NCBI GenBank assembly: GCA_045537065.1 | Contig: JAZSOT010000002.1 | Location: 1-19,930 of the forward strand | From: RGIG8709 sp045537065 | GTDB taxonomy: Bacteria > Bacillota > Clostridia > Monoglobales > Monoglobaceae | Direction of reading: 5' to 3' | Length of the DNA stretch: 19,930 nucleotides | In this document: in pieces, positions 1-6,756 of the stretch | Numbering within the stretch: the stretch's first letter is position 1 | Layout: every line of letters begins with the position of its first letter | The notes under the pieces: generated by a model | The model's input: the letters and a program-made list of their open reading frames with translations, nothing else | Database searches by the model: none | What the model was told of the DNA's origin: nothing | Position numbers and translations under genes: made by a program

Positions 1-35
1 TTGGCTCACAGAACGACATGGCTACGATCCGACTT
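1..35 (-). other. Sequencing adapter remnant (MGI/DNBSEQ read-2 adapter)
   Basis: Read on the minus strand, these 35 bases begin AAGTCGGATCGTAGCCATGT and continue exactly as the MGI/BGISEQ read-2 adapter, as I remember that sequence. The same string recurs in the opposite orientation at the right end of the window. The cysS reading frame stops resembling cysteinyl-tRNA synthetase exactly at this junction. It is technical sequence, not part of the genome. Confidence 0.95.
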
Positions 36-629
36 CAAACCCCAAGGACTTTCCCACGCAGGTTCTCCTGGTTTCTGTTTCTTCCACAAAGCAAAATCCA
101 TAGGGTCATTTTTATCTTCGTTTATATCAATTCTAGCACCGCTTTCAAGCTCTTCGAGAGGCTGATGAGAAAGCTTCCCATACTCCTTAAACTTCTTTGT
201 GGAATAATAAACATCACCATTTGCATTATAGGCATAACCCTTATCAATAAGAGTTTTCACTATATCAATAATAGCATCAATATTTTCTGTTGCTCTTGGA
301 TGCACAGTCGCTTCCTTAATACCAAGTCCCTTTGCATCTGTAAAATATTCATTTATATATTGTTCTGCAAGTTCTTTAACGGTTATCCCCTGTTCATTTG
401 CATTCCTGATCATTTTATCATCTATATCTGTAAAATTTTGAACAAACTTAACCTCAAAGCCTGCATATTCGAGATATCTTCTTAATGTATCGAAAATTAT
501 AAATGGTCTTGCATTTCCAATATGAAAATAATTGTAAACCGTAGGACCGCAGGAATACATTCTTACAACTCCCGGTTCAACTGGCACAAATTCTTCTTTA
601 CATCTTTTTAATGTATTATAAATTTTCAT
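36..629 (-). CDS. cysS: Cysteinyl-tRNA synthetase, 3'-truncated by the contig end
   Basis: N-terminal 198 residues of cysteinyl-tRNA synthetase (EC 6.1.1.16), the class I enzyme that attaches cysteine to tRNA-Cys in the cytoplasm. Visible: the first zinc-ligand cysteine in MYSCGPTVY (C27), the HIGH-type signature HIGN at residues 36-39, and the downstream FVQNFTDIDDKMI and ALWKKQKPGEPAWESPWG segments typical of the family. The family is usually about 460 residues, so the KMSKS loop and the anticodon-binding domain are missing. The open frame continues nine codons (KSDRSHVVL) into adapter sequence; those residues are not real. The ATG at 629 lies 3 nt after the cysE stop, and its ribosome binding site (AGGAAGAG) is inside the end of cysE, so the two genes are translationally close and co-transcribed. 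Confidence 0.95.
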
Positions 630-632
630 AAC

Positions 633-1283
633 CTATATCTCTTCCTCTTTACTTAATTTTTCCTTAAGCCTGTCGATTTCAATTCTAAGCTTACAAAGTT
701 CCATAGAAACAGGATCCGGAATATGAATCTGGTCAAGGTCAATACAAGGAGTAACCCTGACATTATCCCTTTTTACAACTCTGGCAGGAACACCAACACA
801 AGTACTGTTTGCTGGAATTTCATTAAGAACAACCGCATTAGCTGCTATTTTACTGTTATCACCAACGCTGAAAGGTCCAAGAACCTTTGCTCCACTGCCG
901 ATTGTAACATTTGAGCCAATTGTTGGATGTCTTTTTCCTTTATCTTTACCTGTACCGCCAAGAGTAACGCCCTGATATATTGTGCAGTTATCACCGATTT
1001 CTGTTGTTTCTCCAATAACAACACCCATACCGTGGTCAATAAAAACACCCTTGCCGATTTTTGCCGCGGGATGAATTTCTATTCCTGTTTTTTTTCTGGT
1101 TCTCTTTGAAATCCAGTCTGCAATAAAATAGAGGCGTTTTTCATGGAAATAATGGGCAATGCGATAATTTATAATCGCCTTTACGCCCGGATATAAAAGC
1201 AAAACCTGAGCCCTGCTTCTTGCAGCAGGATCTCTTTCAAAAACTAAGTTGACTTCTTCTCTTAAAAGCTTTATAAATCCCAT
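633..1283 (-). CDS. cysE: Serine O-acetyltransferase
   Basis: Serine O-acetyltransferase (EC 2.3.1.30) makes O-acetylserine from serine and acetyl-CoA, the first step of cysteine synthesis. The 216-residue protein has a helical N-terminal part (residues 1-65) and a left-handed beta-helix of hexapeptide repeats from about residue 68 (IEIHPAAKIGKGVFIDHG) to about 170. The catalytic Asp/His pair is seen in FIDHGMGVVIGETTEIG (D83, H84), with GGTGKDKGKRHPTIG following (H119). It is shorter than the roughly 270-residue enterobacterial enzyme, as is common in Firmicutes. The ATG at 1283 has a GAGGTAG ribosome binding site. cysS follows after 3 nt, so cysteine supply and tRNA-Cys charging are made together, an arrangement also known in Bacillus. 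No T-box leader precedes it: the gap to pnp is only 89 nt. Confidence 0.95.
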   Translation of the reverse strand: MGFIKLLREEVNLVFERDPAARSRAQVLLLYPGVKAIINYRIAHYFHEKRLYFIADWISKRTRKKTGIEIHPAAKIGKGVFIDHGMGVVIGETTEIGDNCTIYQGVTLGGTGKDKGKRHPTIGSNVTIGSGAKVLGPFSVGDNSKIAANAVVLNEIPANSTCVGVPARVVKRDNVRVTPCIDLDQIHIPDPVSMELCKLRIEIDRLKEKLSKEEEI

Positions 1284-1325
1284 AAAACTACCTCATTGAC
1301 ATTTTATTACCAATAATAATATTTA

Positions 1326-1361
1326 GTACAGATTATTTGAGATTTATCAAATAATCTGTAC
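1326..1361 (-). terminator. Perfect 15-bp hairpin between pnp and cysE
   Basis: Arms GTACAGATTATTTGA (1326-1340) and its exact reverse complement (1347-1361) enclose a 6-nt loop. It lies about 12 nt after the pnp stop. It is AT-rich and lacks a clear run of U on either strand, so it may be a weak terminator, a 3'-end protecting structure for the rpsO-pnp message, or an operator for cysES. Its role is inferred; the pairing is directly visible. Confidence 0.5.
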
Positions 1362-1372
1362 ATATAATCTGA

Positions 1373-3457
1373 TTAACCCTCAATAATTCTCTTAAGATTA
1401 ATTCTTCCCTGTCTGTCAATTTCTATAATCTGAACTTTTATATCGTCTCCGATACTAACAACATCTTCAACTTTTTCAACTCTTGCTTTATCAAGCTTAG
1501 AAATATGAACAAGACCATCCTTACCTGGAAGGAACTCAACAAATGCACCGAATTCCATTATTCTTACAACTTTACCGTCATAGATTTCTCCAACTTCAGG
1601 TTCTTTAACGATTCCTTCGATTATCTTAAGAGCAGCTTCTCCCATTTCTGTGTTTGGAGCAGCAATAAAGATTCTTCCGTCATCTTCAATATCAATTTTC
1701 GCACCTGTGTCTGCTACAATTTTCTGAATAACCTTACCACCTGAGCCAATAACATCACGGATTTTATCAACAGGAATTTGTGTGTTGATAATCTTCGGAG
1801 CATATTCTGATATTGTATCTCTTGGCTCAGGAATAGCCTTAAGCATTACCTCGTCAAGAATATAATATCTTGCATCTCTTGTTTCCGTGAGAGCATTTTT
1901 AATAATTTCAGGTGTTAACCCGTCAATTTTTAAATCCATCTGAATTGCAGTGATACCTTTCTTTGTTCCTGCAACCTTAAAGTCCATATCTCCAAAGAAG
2001 TCTTCAACGCCCTGAATATCAAGCATAGTGATAAATCTTTCACCTTCTGTAACCAAACCAACAGAAATACCTGCAACAGGAGCTTTAATCGGAACACCTG
2101 CATCCATAAGCGCAAGAGTACTTCCGCAGATACTACCCTGAGATGTTGAACCATTTGAGCTTAGTACTTCAGATACAAGTCTTATTGAATATGGAAATTC
2201 TTCTTCTGATGGAATAACAGGAGCAAGAGCTCTTTCTGCAAGAGCTCCGTGTCCGATTTCTCTTCTACCAGGACCTCTTGTAGGCTTTGTTTCACCAACA
2301 CTGTATGACGGGAAATTATAGTGATGAATATAGCGTCTGTATTCTTCGTTATCAAGACCATCAATAATCTGGGCATCACCTAATGCACCAAGTGTTGCAA
2401 CTGTTAAAATCTGAGTTTGACCTCTTGTGAAAAGACCGCTGCCGTGAGTTCTTGGAAGCAGTGCAACTTCAGATGCCAAAGGTCTGAGTTCCTGAATCTT
2501 TCTTCCGTCAACACGCTTACCTTCATCAAGAAGCCAGCGTCTTACAACGGTTTTCTGTAGCTTATATAAAGCTTCATCTATAGCCTGACCGAATTCTTCT
2601 ACAGGATATTTTTCTTCAAAGTTTTCATAAACCTTGTCATAAACAATTTTTAGAGCAGCATCTCTTACAGTTTTATCATCTGTATCCATAGCTTTTTTAA
2701 CCATATCTTCAGCAAATGCCTTTATGTCTTCAAATAATGTTTCATCAACTGTAATGTGCTCATATTCAAACTTAGGCTTACCAATATCTTCCTGAATTTC
2801 TTTAATAAAGAGAACAATTTTCTTAATCTCTTCGTGAGCAAACATAATTGCATCATACATAACATCTTCAGGAACTTCGTTTGCACCTGCTTCAATCATA
2901 ACAACCTTTTCATAGCTACCTGCAACAGTAAGATTAAGGTCGCTGACAGCTCTCTGTGCTTCTGTTGGGTTAATAATAAATTCACCATCTATTAAGCCAA
3001 CATAAACAGCAGCAATAGGTCCGTTAAACGGAATATCTGAAATAGAAACAGCAGCAGATGAACCAATCATAGCACAAAATTCTGGTGCATTATCCTGTTC
3101 AACTGATAAAACAGTACAAACAATAGATACGTCATTTCTTAAATCTTTCGGGAATAAAGGACGCATCGGTCTGTCAATTACTCTTGCTGTTAAAATAGCA
3201 TTTTCAGAAGGTCTTCCTTCTCTTCTTGTGAAGCCGCCGGGAATTTTACCAACAGCATACATTCTTTCTTCATAATCAATACTAAGCGGGAAAAAGTCAA
3301 TTCCATCGCGAGGTCTTTCTGATGCAGTTGCAGCAGTAAGAACAACTGTATCGCCATAGCTTACAACAACTGAACCGTTTGCAAGACCCGCAACTTTGCC
3401 AGATTCAATCTTTAATTTTCTTCCACCAACTAAAGTTTCATAAACCTTTACACTCAT
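1373..3457 (-). CDS. pnp: Polyribonucleotide nucleotidyltransferase (PNPase)
   Basis: Polynucleotide phosphorylase (EC 2.7.7.8) degrades RNA 3' to 5' using phosphate and works in the RNA degradosome. All domains are present in the 694 residues: first RNase PH-like core (about 10-140), the helical linker (about 145-300), second RNase PH-like core (about 310-540) with the catalytic acidic motif FFGDMDFKVAG (D490, D492), a KH domain with IGSGGKVIQKI (GSGG at 571-574), and an S1 RNA-binding domain (about 622-692, GEIYDGKVVRIMEFGAFVEF). Length is normal for the family. The ATG at 3457 follows a strong GGAGG site. It lies directly downstream of rpsO, the classic rpsO-pnp pair, and its leader contains a long hairpin (3493-3574), suggesting post-transcriptional control. 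Confidence 0.98.
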   Translation of the reverse strand: MSVKVYETLVGGRKLKIESGKVAGLANGSVVVSYGDTVVLTAATASERPRDGIDFFPLSIDYEERMYAVGKIPGGFTRREGRPSENAILTARVIDRPMRPLFPKDLRNDVSIVCTVLSVEQDNAPEFCAMIGSSAAVSISDIPFNGPIAAVYVGLIDGEFIINPTEAQRAVSDLNLTVAGSYEKVVMIEAGANEVPEDVMYDAIMFAHEEIKKIVLFIKEIQEDIGKPKFEYEHITVDETLFEDIKAFAEDMVKKAMDTDDKTVRDAALKIVYDKVYENFEEKYPVEEFGQAIDEALYKLQKTVVRRWLLDEGKRVDGRKIQELRPLASEVALLPRTHGSGLFTRGQTQILTVATLGALGDAQIIDGLDNEEYRRYIHHYNFPSYSVGETKPTRGPGRREIGHGALAERALAPVIPSEEEFPYSIRLVSEVLSSNGSTSQGSICGSTLALMDAGVPIKAPVAGISVGLVTEGERFITMLDIQGVEDFFGDMDFKVAGTKKGITAIQMDLKIDGLTPEIIKNALTETRDARYYILDEVMLKAIPEPRDTISEYAPKIINTQIPVDKIRDVIGSGGKVIQKIVADTGAKIDIEDDGRIFIAAPNTEMGEAALKIIEGIVKEPEVGEIYDGKVVRIMEFGAFVEFLPGKDGLVHISKLDKARVEKVEDVVSIGDDIKVQIIEIDRQGRINLKRIIEG

Positions 3458-3492
3458 TTTACTAATCCTCCGTAAAAAATAATTATTTTAAA

Positions 3493-3574
3493 GTCCAAAG
3501 GCTCACTTTTAGCACTTAGAAATACATTTTTCATCAAAATACATTTCTAACTGCTAAATCGTAAACTCCTGGAC
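3493..3574 (-). promoter_or_regulatory. Structured 5' leader of pnp (long imperfect hairpin)
   Basis: Arms 3508-3530 and 3536-3558 pair over 23 positions on the transcribed (minus) strand, with two G-U wobbles and one G-G mismatch and a 5-nt loop. A lower stem is formed by 3493-3497 with 3570-3574 and 3500-3501 with 3568-3569. The 3'-proximal base of the structure is about 35 nt upstream of the pnp start. In Escherichia coli the pnp leader carries a long duplex cut by RNase III and then used by PNPase to repress itself; the position and shape here suggest a comparable arrangement, which is an inference. Confidence 0.55.
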
Positions 3575-3597
3575 AAAAAAGCTTTATAAGTGAATTA

Positions 3598-3625
3598 AGT
3601 CTTTGCTTCCGAAGAAGCAAAGACT
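3598..3625 (-). terminator. rpsO 3' hairpin with UUCG tetraloop
   Basis: On the minus strand AGTCTTTGCTTC, loop TTCG, then the perfect complement: a 12-bp stem closed by a C(UUCG)G tetraloop, an exceptionally stable RNA cap. It begins 7 nt after the rpsO stop. The following sequence (TAATTCAC) is not a clean U-tract, so it is probably a partial terminator or 3'-end stabiliser between rpsO and pnp rather than a full stop. Confidence 0.6.
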
Positions 3626-3632
3626 CTCCATC

Positions 3633-3896
3633 TTAGTGTCTTAAGCCTAATTTTTCAACAATGGCACGGTATCTTTCAATATCTTTCTTTTCAAGATATG
3701 AAAGGAAACTTCTTCTTACACCAACCATTTTTAAAAGACCGCGTCTTGAATGATGGTCTTTCTTGTGAACCTTTAAATGTTCATTAAGCTCATTGATTCT
3801 CTCTGTTAAAAGAGCAATCTGCACCTCTGGAGAACCTGTGTCTCCTTCGTGAGTTGCATAAGTTTTGATAATTTCTGTTTTTCTTTCTTTTAGCAT
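3633..3896 (-). CDS. rpsO: 30S ribosomal protein S15
   Basis: Ribosomal protein S15, a primary binder of the central domain of 16S rRNA that also contacts the large subunit. The 87 residues match the family length (about 89). Recognisable segments are HEGDTGSPEVQIALLTERI (18-36) and the hallmark HLKVHKKDHHSRRGLL (40-55), followed by RRSFLSYLEKKD and the C-terminal YRAIVEKLGLRH. The ATG at 3896 has the ribosome binding site GAGGTG (3902-3907). It has its own consensus promoter and an approximately 80-nt leader with potential pseudoknot structure, consistent with known S15 autoregulation in several bacteria. pnp follows after a structured gap of 175 nt. Confidence 0.98.
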   Translation of the reverse strand: MLKERKTEIIKTYATHEGDTGSPEVQIALLTERINELNEHLKVHKKDHHSRRGLLKMVGVRRSFLSYLEKKDIERYRAIVEKLGLRH

Positions 3897-3900
3897 TTTA

Positions 3901-3972
3901 TCACCTCATAAAATTTAATCCCCTGAAGCTTTGTAAAAGGTGGTGAATTAAATCCCAAAACCAAGCCTCAGG
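3901..3972 (-). promoter_or_regulatory. rpsO leader, candidate S15-responsive pseudoknot
   Basis: On the transcribed strand CCTGAGGCTT (3963-3972) pairs with AAGCTTCAGG (3922-3931) over 10 bp with one G-U wobble. Within the 31-nt loop, ATTTAAT (3947-3953) is complementary to ATTAAAT (3913-3919), only 2 nt beyond the stem. Together they would make an H-type pseudoknot ending just upstream of the Shine-Dalgarno (3902-3907). Loop bases TCACC (3942-3946) could alternatively pair with GGTGA of the Shine-Dalgarno region (3901-3905). S15 represses its own mRNA through such structures in other bacteria; binding here is inferred. Confidence 0.5.
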
Positions 3973-3984
3973 TTTTTCCATAAA

Positions 3985-4013
3985 ATTATATCACAAGAAG
4001 ATGCCTTTGTCAA
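3985..4013 (-). promoter_or_regulatory. Consensus sigma-70/sigma-A promoter of rpsO
   Basis: TTGACA (-35, 4008-4013), a 17-bp spacer and TATAAT (-10, 3985-3990), all perfect consensus on the minus strand. The predicted start is near 3978, giving a leader of about 82 nt before the rpsO ATG. The -35 begins only 13 bp beyond the stop codon of the DUF4432 gene. Confidence 0.9.
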
Positions 4014-4026
4014 GCAATTTTATATA

Positions 4027-4962
4027 TTATTTTGATAGTTCCTTAAATTCAAATTTTAAATATGTTTTATACTCTTCAAAAGGCTTTAAACTAACATATG
4101 CATTGTTCTTTTCAATATCTTCTCCGCCATAATTTGTAGTTCTCGGTTCAAGTCCAACAACATACTCACTTTCACCAAGCATTTTCCAAACCAAAAATTC
4201 AGGCAAAGCGTCCCTTTTATATGTTATATACGCACCTATTTCCCCATTTTCAATCCCTGCTGTTGCAACGGCTCCGGAATGTAAGACACCGACACACTCT
4301 TCCTCTTTCCCATGAACGGGGGCGTGAATATCAACAAGTTCAGGCTGAACATTTACAATTTTTGCACCTTCTCTAACAAGCGGGTAACCAAAGTTACAAT
4401 GATAACAAAGTGCAATTTTTTCGTCAGCAAAGCCCTCATTAATCACTGTATCCTCAACAGTGAATTCTTCATCAAAAAGTTTTGCCGTAATAGTTCTTTT
4501 TAAAACAATATTTTCTCCAAAAACAGCACTTTCACGCATTAAGCCTGAAACAGTCATAATATAGTCATTGCCCTGCCACTTGGCACAAACACTAACCTTT
4601 TCGGCAGGAATGTTTGCAATTCTCCCGTGCAACCCCTGACCATTATATGGAACTCCTACATTTTTCAGTCCACAGGTTGTGATAAGTCCACCATAAAATC
4701 CTCTAAGCCATCCAAACCCGTCTTTATCATAGTATTGAGGTGAGGTAATTCCGGTTTTTGAAATCCAGCTTACTGCATTCTCTTTATAATAAGCCTGAGC
4801 TATATCCATACCTCTGTCAGGAAGTACAACAAATCTGAGTTTCCCTGTATTTATCTCTATTGCTCTGACTCCTTTTGCTTTGCCATCATTAAAGGTATAA
4901 TCCCTTATACCACCTATTTGTTCAATAGAACCAATACGTTTTAATAATTCCTCTTTTTTCAT
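4027..4962 (-). CDS. DUF4432 family protein (aldose 1-epimerase / mutarotase-like)
   Basis: A galactose-mutarotase-fold protein of the DUF4432 type, predicted cytoplasmic, probably acting on the anomeric or ring form of a sugar. Marks of the family are LPDRGMDIAQAYY, the glycine-rich WLRGFYGGLITTCGL, GQGLHGRIANI, YHCNFGYPLV (histidine as expected in mutarotase-like sites) and VVGLEPRTTNYGG. I place the start at the ATG at 4962 (MKKEELL, 311 residues) because it has an AGAGGG site upstream; the ATG nine codons earlier at 4989 has none and directly abuts a hairpin. It is last of the sugar cluster, 88 nt after the NagB-like gene with a large hairpin between. No terminator separates it from the rpsO promoter. 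The substrate is unknown. Confidence 0.85.
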   Translation of the reverse strand: MKKEELLKRIGSIEQIGGIRDYTFNDGKAKGVRAIEINTGKLRFVVLPDRGMDIAQAYYKENAVSWISKTGITSPQYYDKDGFGWLRGFYGGLITTCGLKNVGVPYNGQGLHGRIANIPAEKVSVCAKWQGNDYIMTVSGLMRESAVFGENIVLKRTITAKLFDEEFTVEDTVINEGFADEKIALCYHCNFGYPLVREGAKIVNVQPELVDIHAPVHGKEEECVGVLHSGAVATAGIENGEIGAYITYKRDALPEFLVWKMLGESEYVVGLEPRTTNYGGEDIEKNNAYVSLKPFEEYKTYLKFEFKELSK

Positions 4963-4991
4963 ATTATATACCCTCTTCGTTTTTATCATAC

Positions 4992-5033
4992 AATAAATGC
5001 TATAACTAATTTACATTAATTATAGCATTTATT
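4992..5033 (-). terminator. Long 19-bp hairpin between NagB-like and DUF4432 genes
   Basis: Arms 4992-5010 and 5015-5033 are complementary over 19 positions with one G-U wobble and a 4-nt loop. On the minus strand no U-tract follows; on the plus strand TTTAATTTTT follows but no plus-strand gene is there. It may reduce expression of the DUF4432 gene or protect the 3' end of the upstream message. Confidence 0.5.
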
Positions 5034-5050
5034 TTTAATTTTTCAAGTTA

Positions 5051-5986
5051 TTAGTTACATTCAGCAACAAGTGGACCGGCAAGCTCTTTAAGATAGAAAA
5101 GTTTACCTGGAAGTGTTGGCATAAATGTTGATGTAATATTCATATCAGGTCCATAATGAAGAGTTGTTAAAAAGCTCATTCCCTGCCAACCCATTCCTCT
5201 GCCAAGAGCACCGTCACAACCGCCGATTATTGTATCAGCCTGCAAGAAAAGTCCAGGACCAATTGTATTTGCGGTACAAGGAACAAGAGTTGAACGGCTC
5301 TTAAAGCTTGTTATAGCATTCTGTTCAATTGTTAGAGGATGAAGTTTAGCACCAATACGGTAGCACTGTTTCTTCCATTCCTCAACAGATGAAAATTCAT
5401 CAGCAAACTGAGGTTCCCAGAATGCAATATGGCACATTCTGCCTATACCAAATATTAAAACAAGTTTTGCACCCTCTGCTTTAAGTGCTGCAATCTTTTC
5501 AGGATATGTAGGAAGATTATCCTTTGTTGCAAAATTACGCTGTGCAGGTGGAATAGTCATATCAAGCTTATCAAAAAATGCCTGTTTCATACTATATTCA
5601 AATGATGCAGGATTATCGTTAGGAAGAGTATTTCCTTCACTATCTGCCCATTCGTCCATATTAAATGTATATACATGGTCACAATTTACTTTCCAAGCAT
5701 TAAGGAAATAAACTGCCCATTTATACATACCCATAGGTCCAACAGGGAGAATCATTGCAAGTTTTTCCCCTCTGTCTCTTGCTTCTTTAATTTTTATAGC
5801 AATCTCATGACCCATAAGTGTATCAAATTCATAAATATTTTCGCATTCAACAGGATTAAAATCCTTATGCCAGAAATCTTCGCGTGCAACGCCTTTGTCA
5901 CAGCATTCATCAATTTTTTTCATATCCCAGCCCTTGGGATAAAAATTTTCAAGTAAACTGCCTTTTACTGTAGATAAAAAATCCAT
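5051..5986 (-). CDS. NagB-like glucosamine-6-phosphate deaminase/isomerase family protein
   Basis: Member of the NagB/6-phosphogluconolactonase superfamily, whose founding enzyme converts glucosamine 6-phosphate to fructose 6-phosphate and ammonia. Family marks: the phosphate-loop-like PVGPMGMYKWAVYFL (81-95), FNMDEW with D111 matching the catalytic base of NagB, and GIGRMCHIAFWEP (180-192) matching GxGxDGHIAFNEP. Histidine (H186) and glutamate (E191) are kept, but the Asp-Gly of the DGH motif is Met-Cys (M184, C185). The protein is 311 residues, about 45 longer than typical NagB, with an extra N-terminal 50-60 residues. This suggests a divergent subfamily with altered chemistry or substrate. 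The ATG at 5986 has an AGGAGATGAT site. It follows the deacetylase gene after 27 nt, consistent with acting on the deacetylated amino sugar. Confidence 0.8.
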   Translation of the reverse strand: MDFLSTVKGSLLENFYPKGWDMKKIDECCDKGVAREDFWHKDFNPVECENIYEFDTLMGHEIAIKIKEARDRGEKLAMILPVGPMGMYKWAVYFLNAWKVNCDHVYTFNMDEWADSEGNTLPNDNPASFEYSMKQAFFDKLDMTIPPAQRNFATKDNLPTYPEKIAALKAEGAKLVLIFGIGRMCHIAFWEPQFADEFSSVEEWKKQCYRIGAKLHPLTIEQNAITSFKSRSTLVPCTANTIGPGLFLQADTIIGGCDGALGRGMGWQGMSFLTTLHYGPDMNITSTFMPTLPGKLFYLKELAGPLVAECN

Positions 5987-6013
5987 AGTATCATCTCCTA
6001 TTTAATATTTTAA

Positions 6014-6712
6014 TTATGGTAATAGTCTCTTTGTTACAACCTTAGGCCATACATATTCCTGAGTAAAGCCCTCTGCATAGCTGACCCCGCATTGAATACC
6101 TCTAAATCTTGAACAAGTGCGAACAAATTCCGCAAAATCAATGTGATCATGGTCTCTCATCCATTTAAGCTGACTTTCATGACATTCAAGCATATTAATT
6201 TTAAGGTCAATTTCATCGGTTATATCTACATATTCTGTAGGTGTGAAATTCATACCTGCAAGATTATCCATATAGAAAAGCGGAACAACCGCTGCCTTGC
6301 CCGGTGCTCCATAGTGGGGAACACTTGCCGCAAATGATGCATCAAAAACAAGCTTTGAAACCTCACGATGGTCAGGCATATAATCATTAGGACTGTGTGT
6401 TATTATAAAATCAGGTTGTACATTCTTGATGAGTTCCACAACCTTATCTCGTTGTGATATATCACATCCGTTAGGAAGAAGGTCACCAATATCAAGTGTA
6501 ACCACTTCTATTCCTGCAAGAGAGCCTGCTTTTTTCGCTTCGTTTATACGCATCTCTCTGAGTTCTTCCGGAGATATTATTTCATGTCCCATATTGCCAT
6601 TTGCAACATGGCACACAACAACCTTATCGCCACGCTTTACACATTTTGCAAGTGTACCGCTGCATGATATTTCAATATCATCAGGATGACAACCAATCGC
6701 TAATACATTCAT
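6014..6712 (-). CDS. PIG-L/LmbE family N-acetyl-sugar deacetylase
   Basis: Zinc-dependent deacetylase of the PIG-L/LmbE family, which removes acetyl from N-acetylglucosaminyl-type substrates (as in BshB and MshB). The N-terminal strand MNVLAIGCHPDD carries the HPDD metal motif (9-12), and the second metal-binding stretch is HSPNDYMPDHREVS (106-119, H115). Length is 232 residues, normal for the family. The start is the ATG at 6712, because GGAGG (6720-6724) lies 7 nt upstream; an in-frame TTG at 6733 would put that site inside the gene. Located between a Gfo/Idh dehydrogenase (44 nt upstream) and the NagB-like gene, so it likely deacetylates an intermediate of the same sugar pathway. A role in bacillithiol synthesis is possible, but no BshA or BshC is near. 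Confidence 0.85.
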   Translation of the reverse strand: MNVLAIGCHPDDIEISCSGTLAKCVKRGDKVVVCHVANGNMGHEIISPEELREMRINEAKKAGSLAGIEVVTLDIGDLLPNGCDISQRDKVVELIKNVQPDFIITHSPNDYMPDHREVSKLVFDASFAASVPHYGAPGKAAVVPLFYMDNLAGMNFTPTEYVDITDEIDLKINMLECHESQLKWMRDHDHIDFAEFVRTCSRFRGIQCGVSYAEGFTQEYVWPKVVTKRLLP

Positions 6713-6756
6713 GTTTCTGCCTCCACTTATCAATTTATATTAGTGTAATTTTAAGT

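Noticed and set aside
8..34. 27-bp inverted repeat shared with 19904-19930, resembling transposon or linear-replicon ends
   Set aside because: The repeat is sequencing adapter in opposite orientations, and the cysS frame breaks exactly at its edge.
1284..1372. T-box or other riboswitch before cysE
   Set aside because: Only 89 nt, containing one simple hairpin; no T-box conserved sequence.
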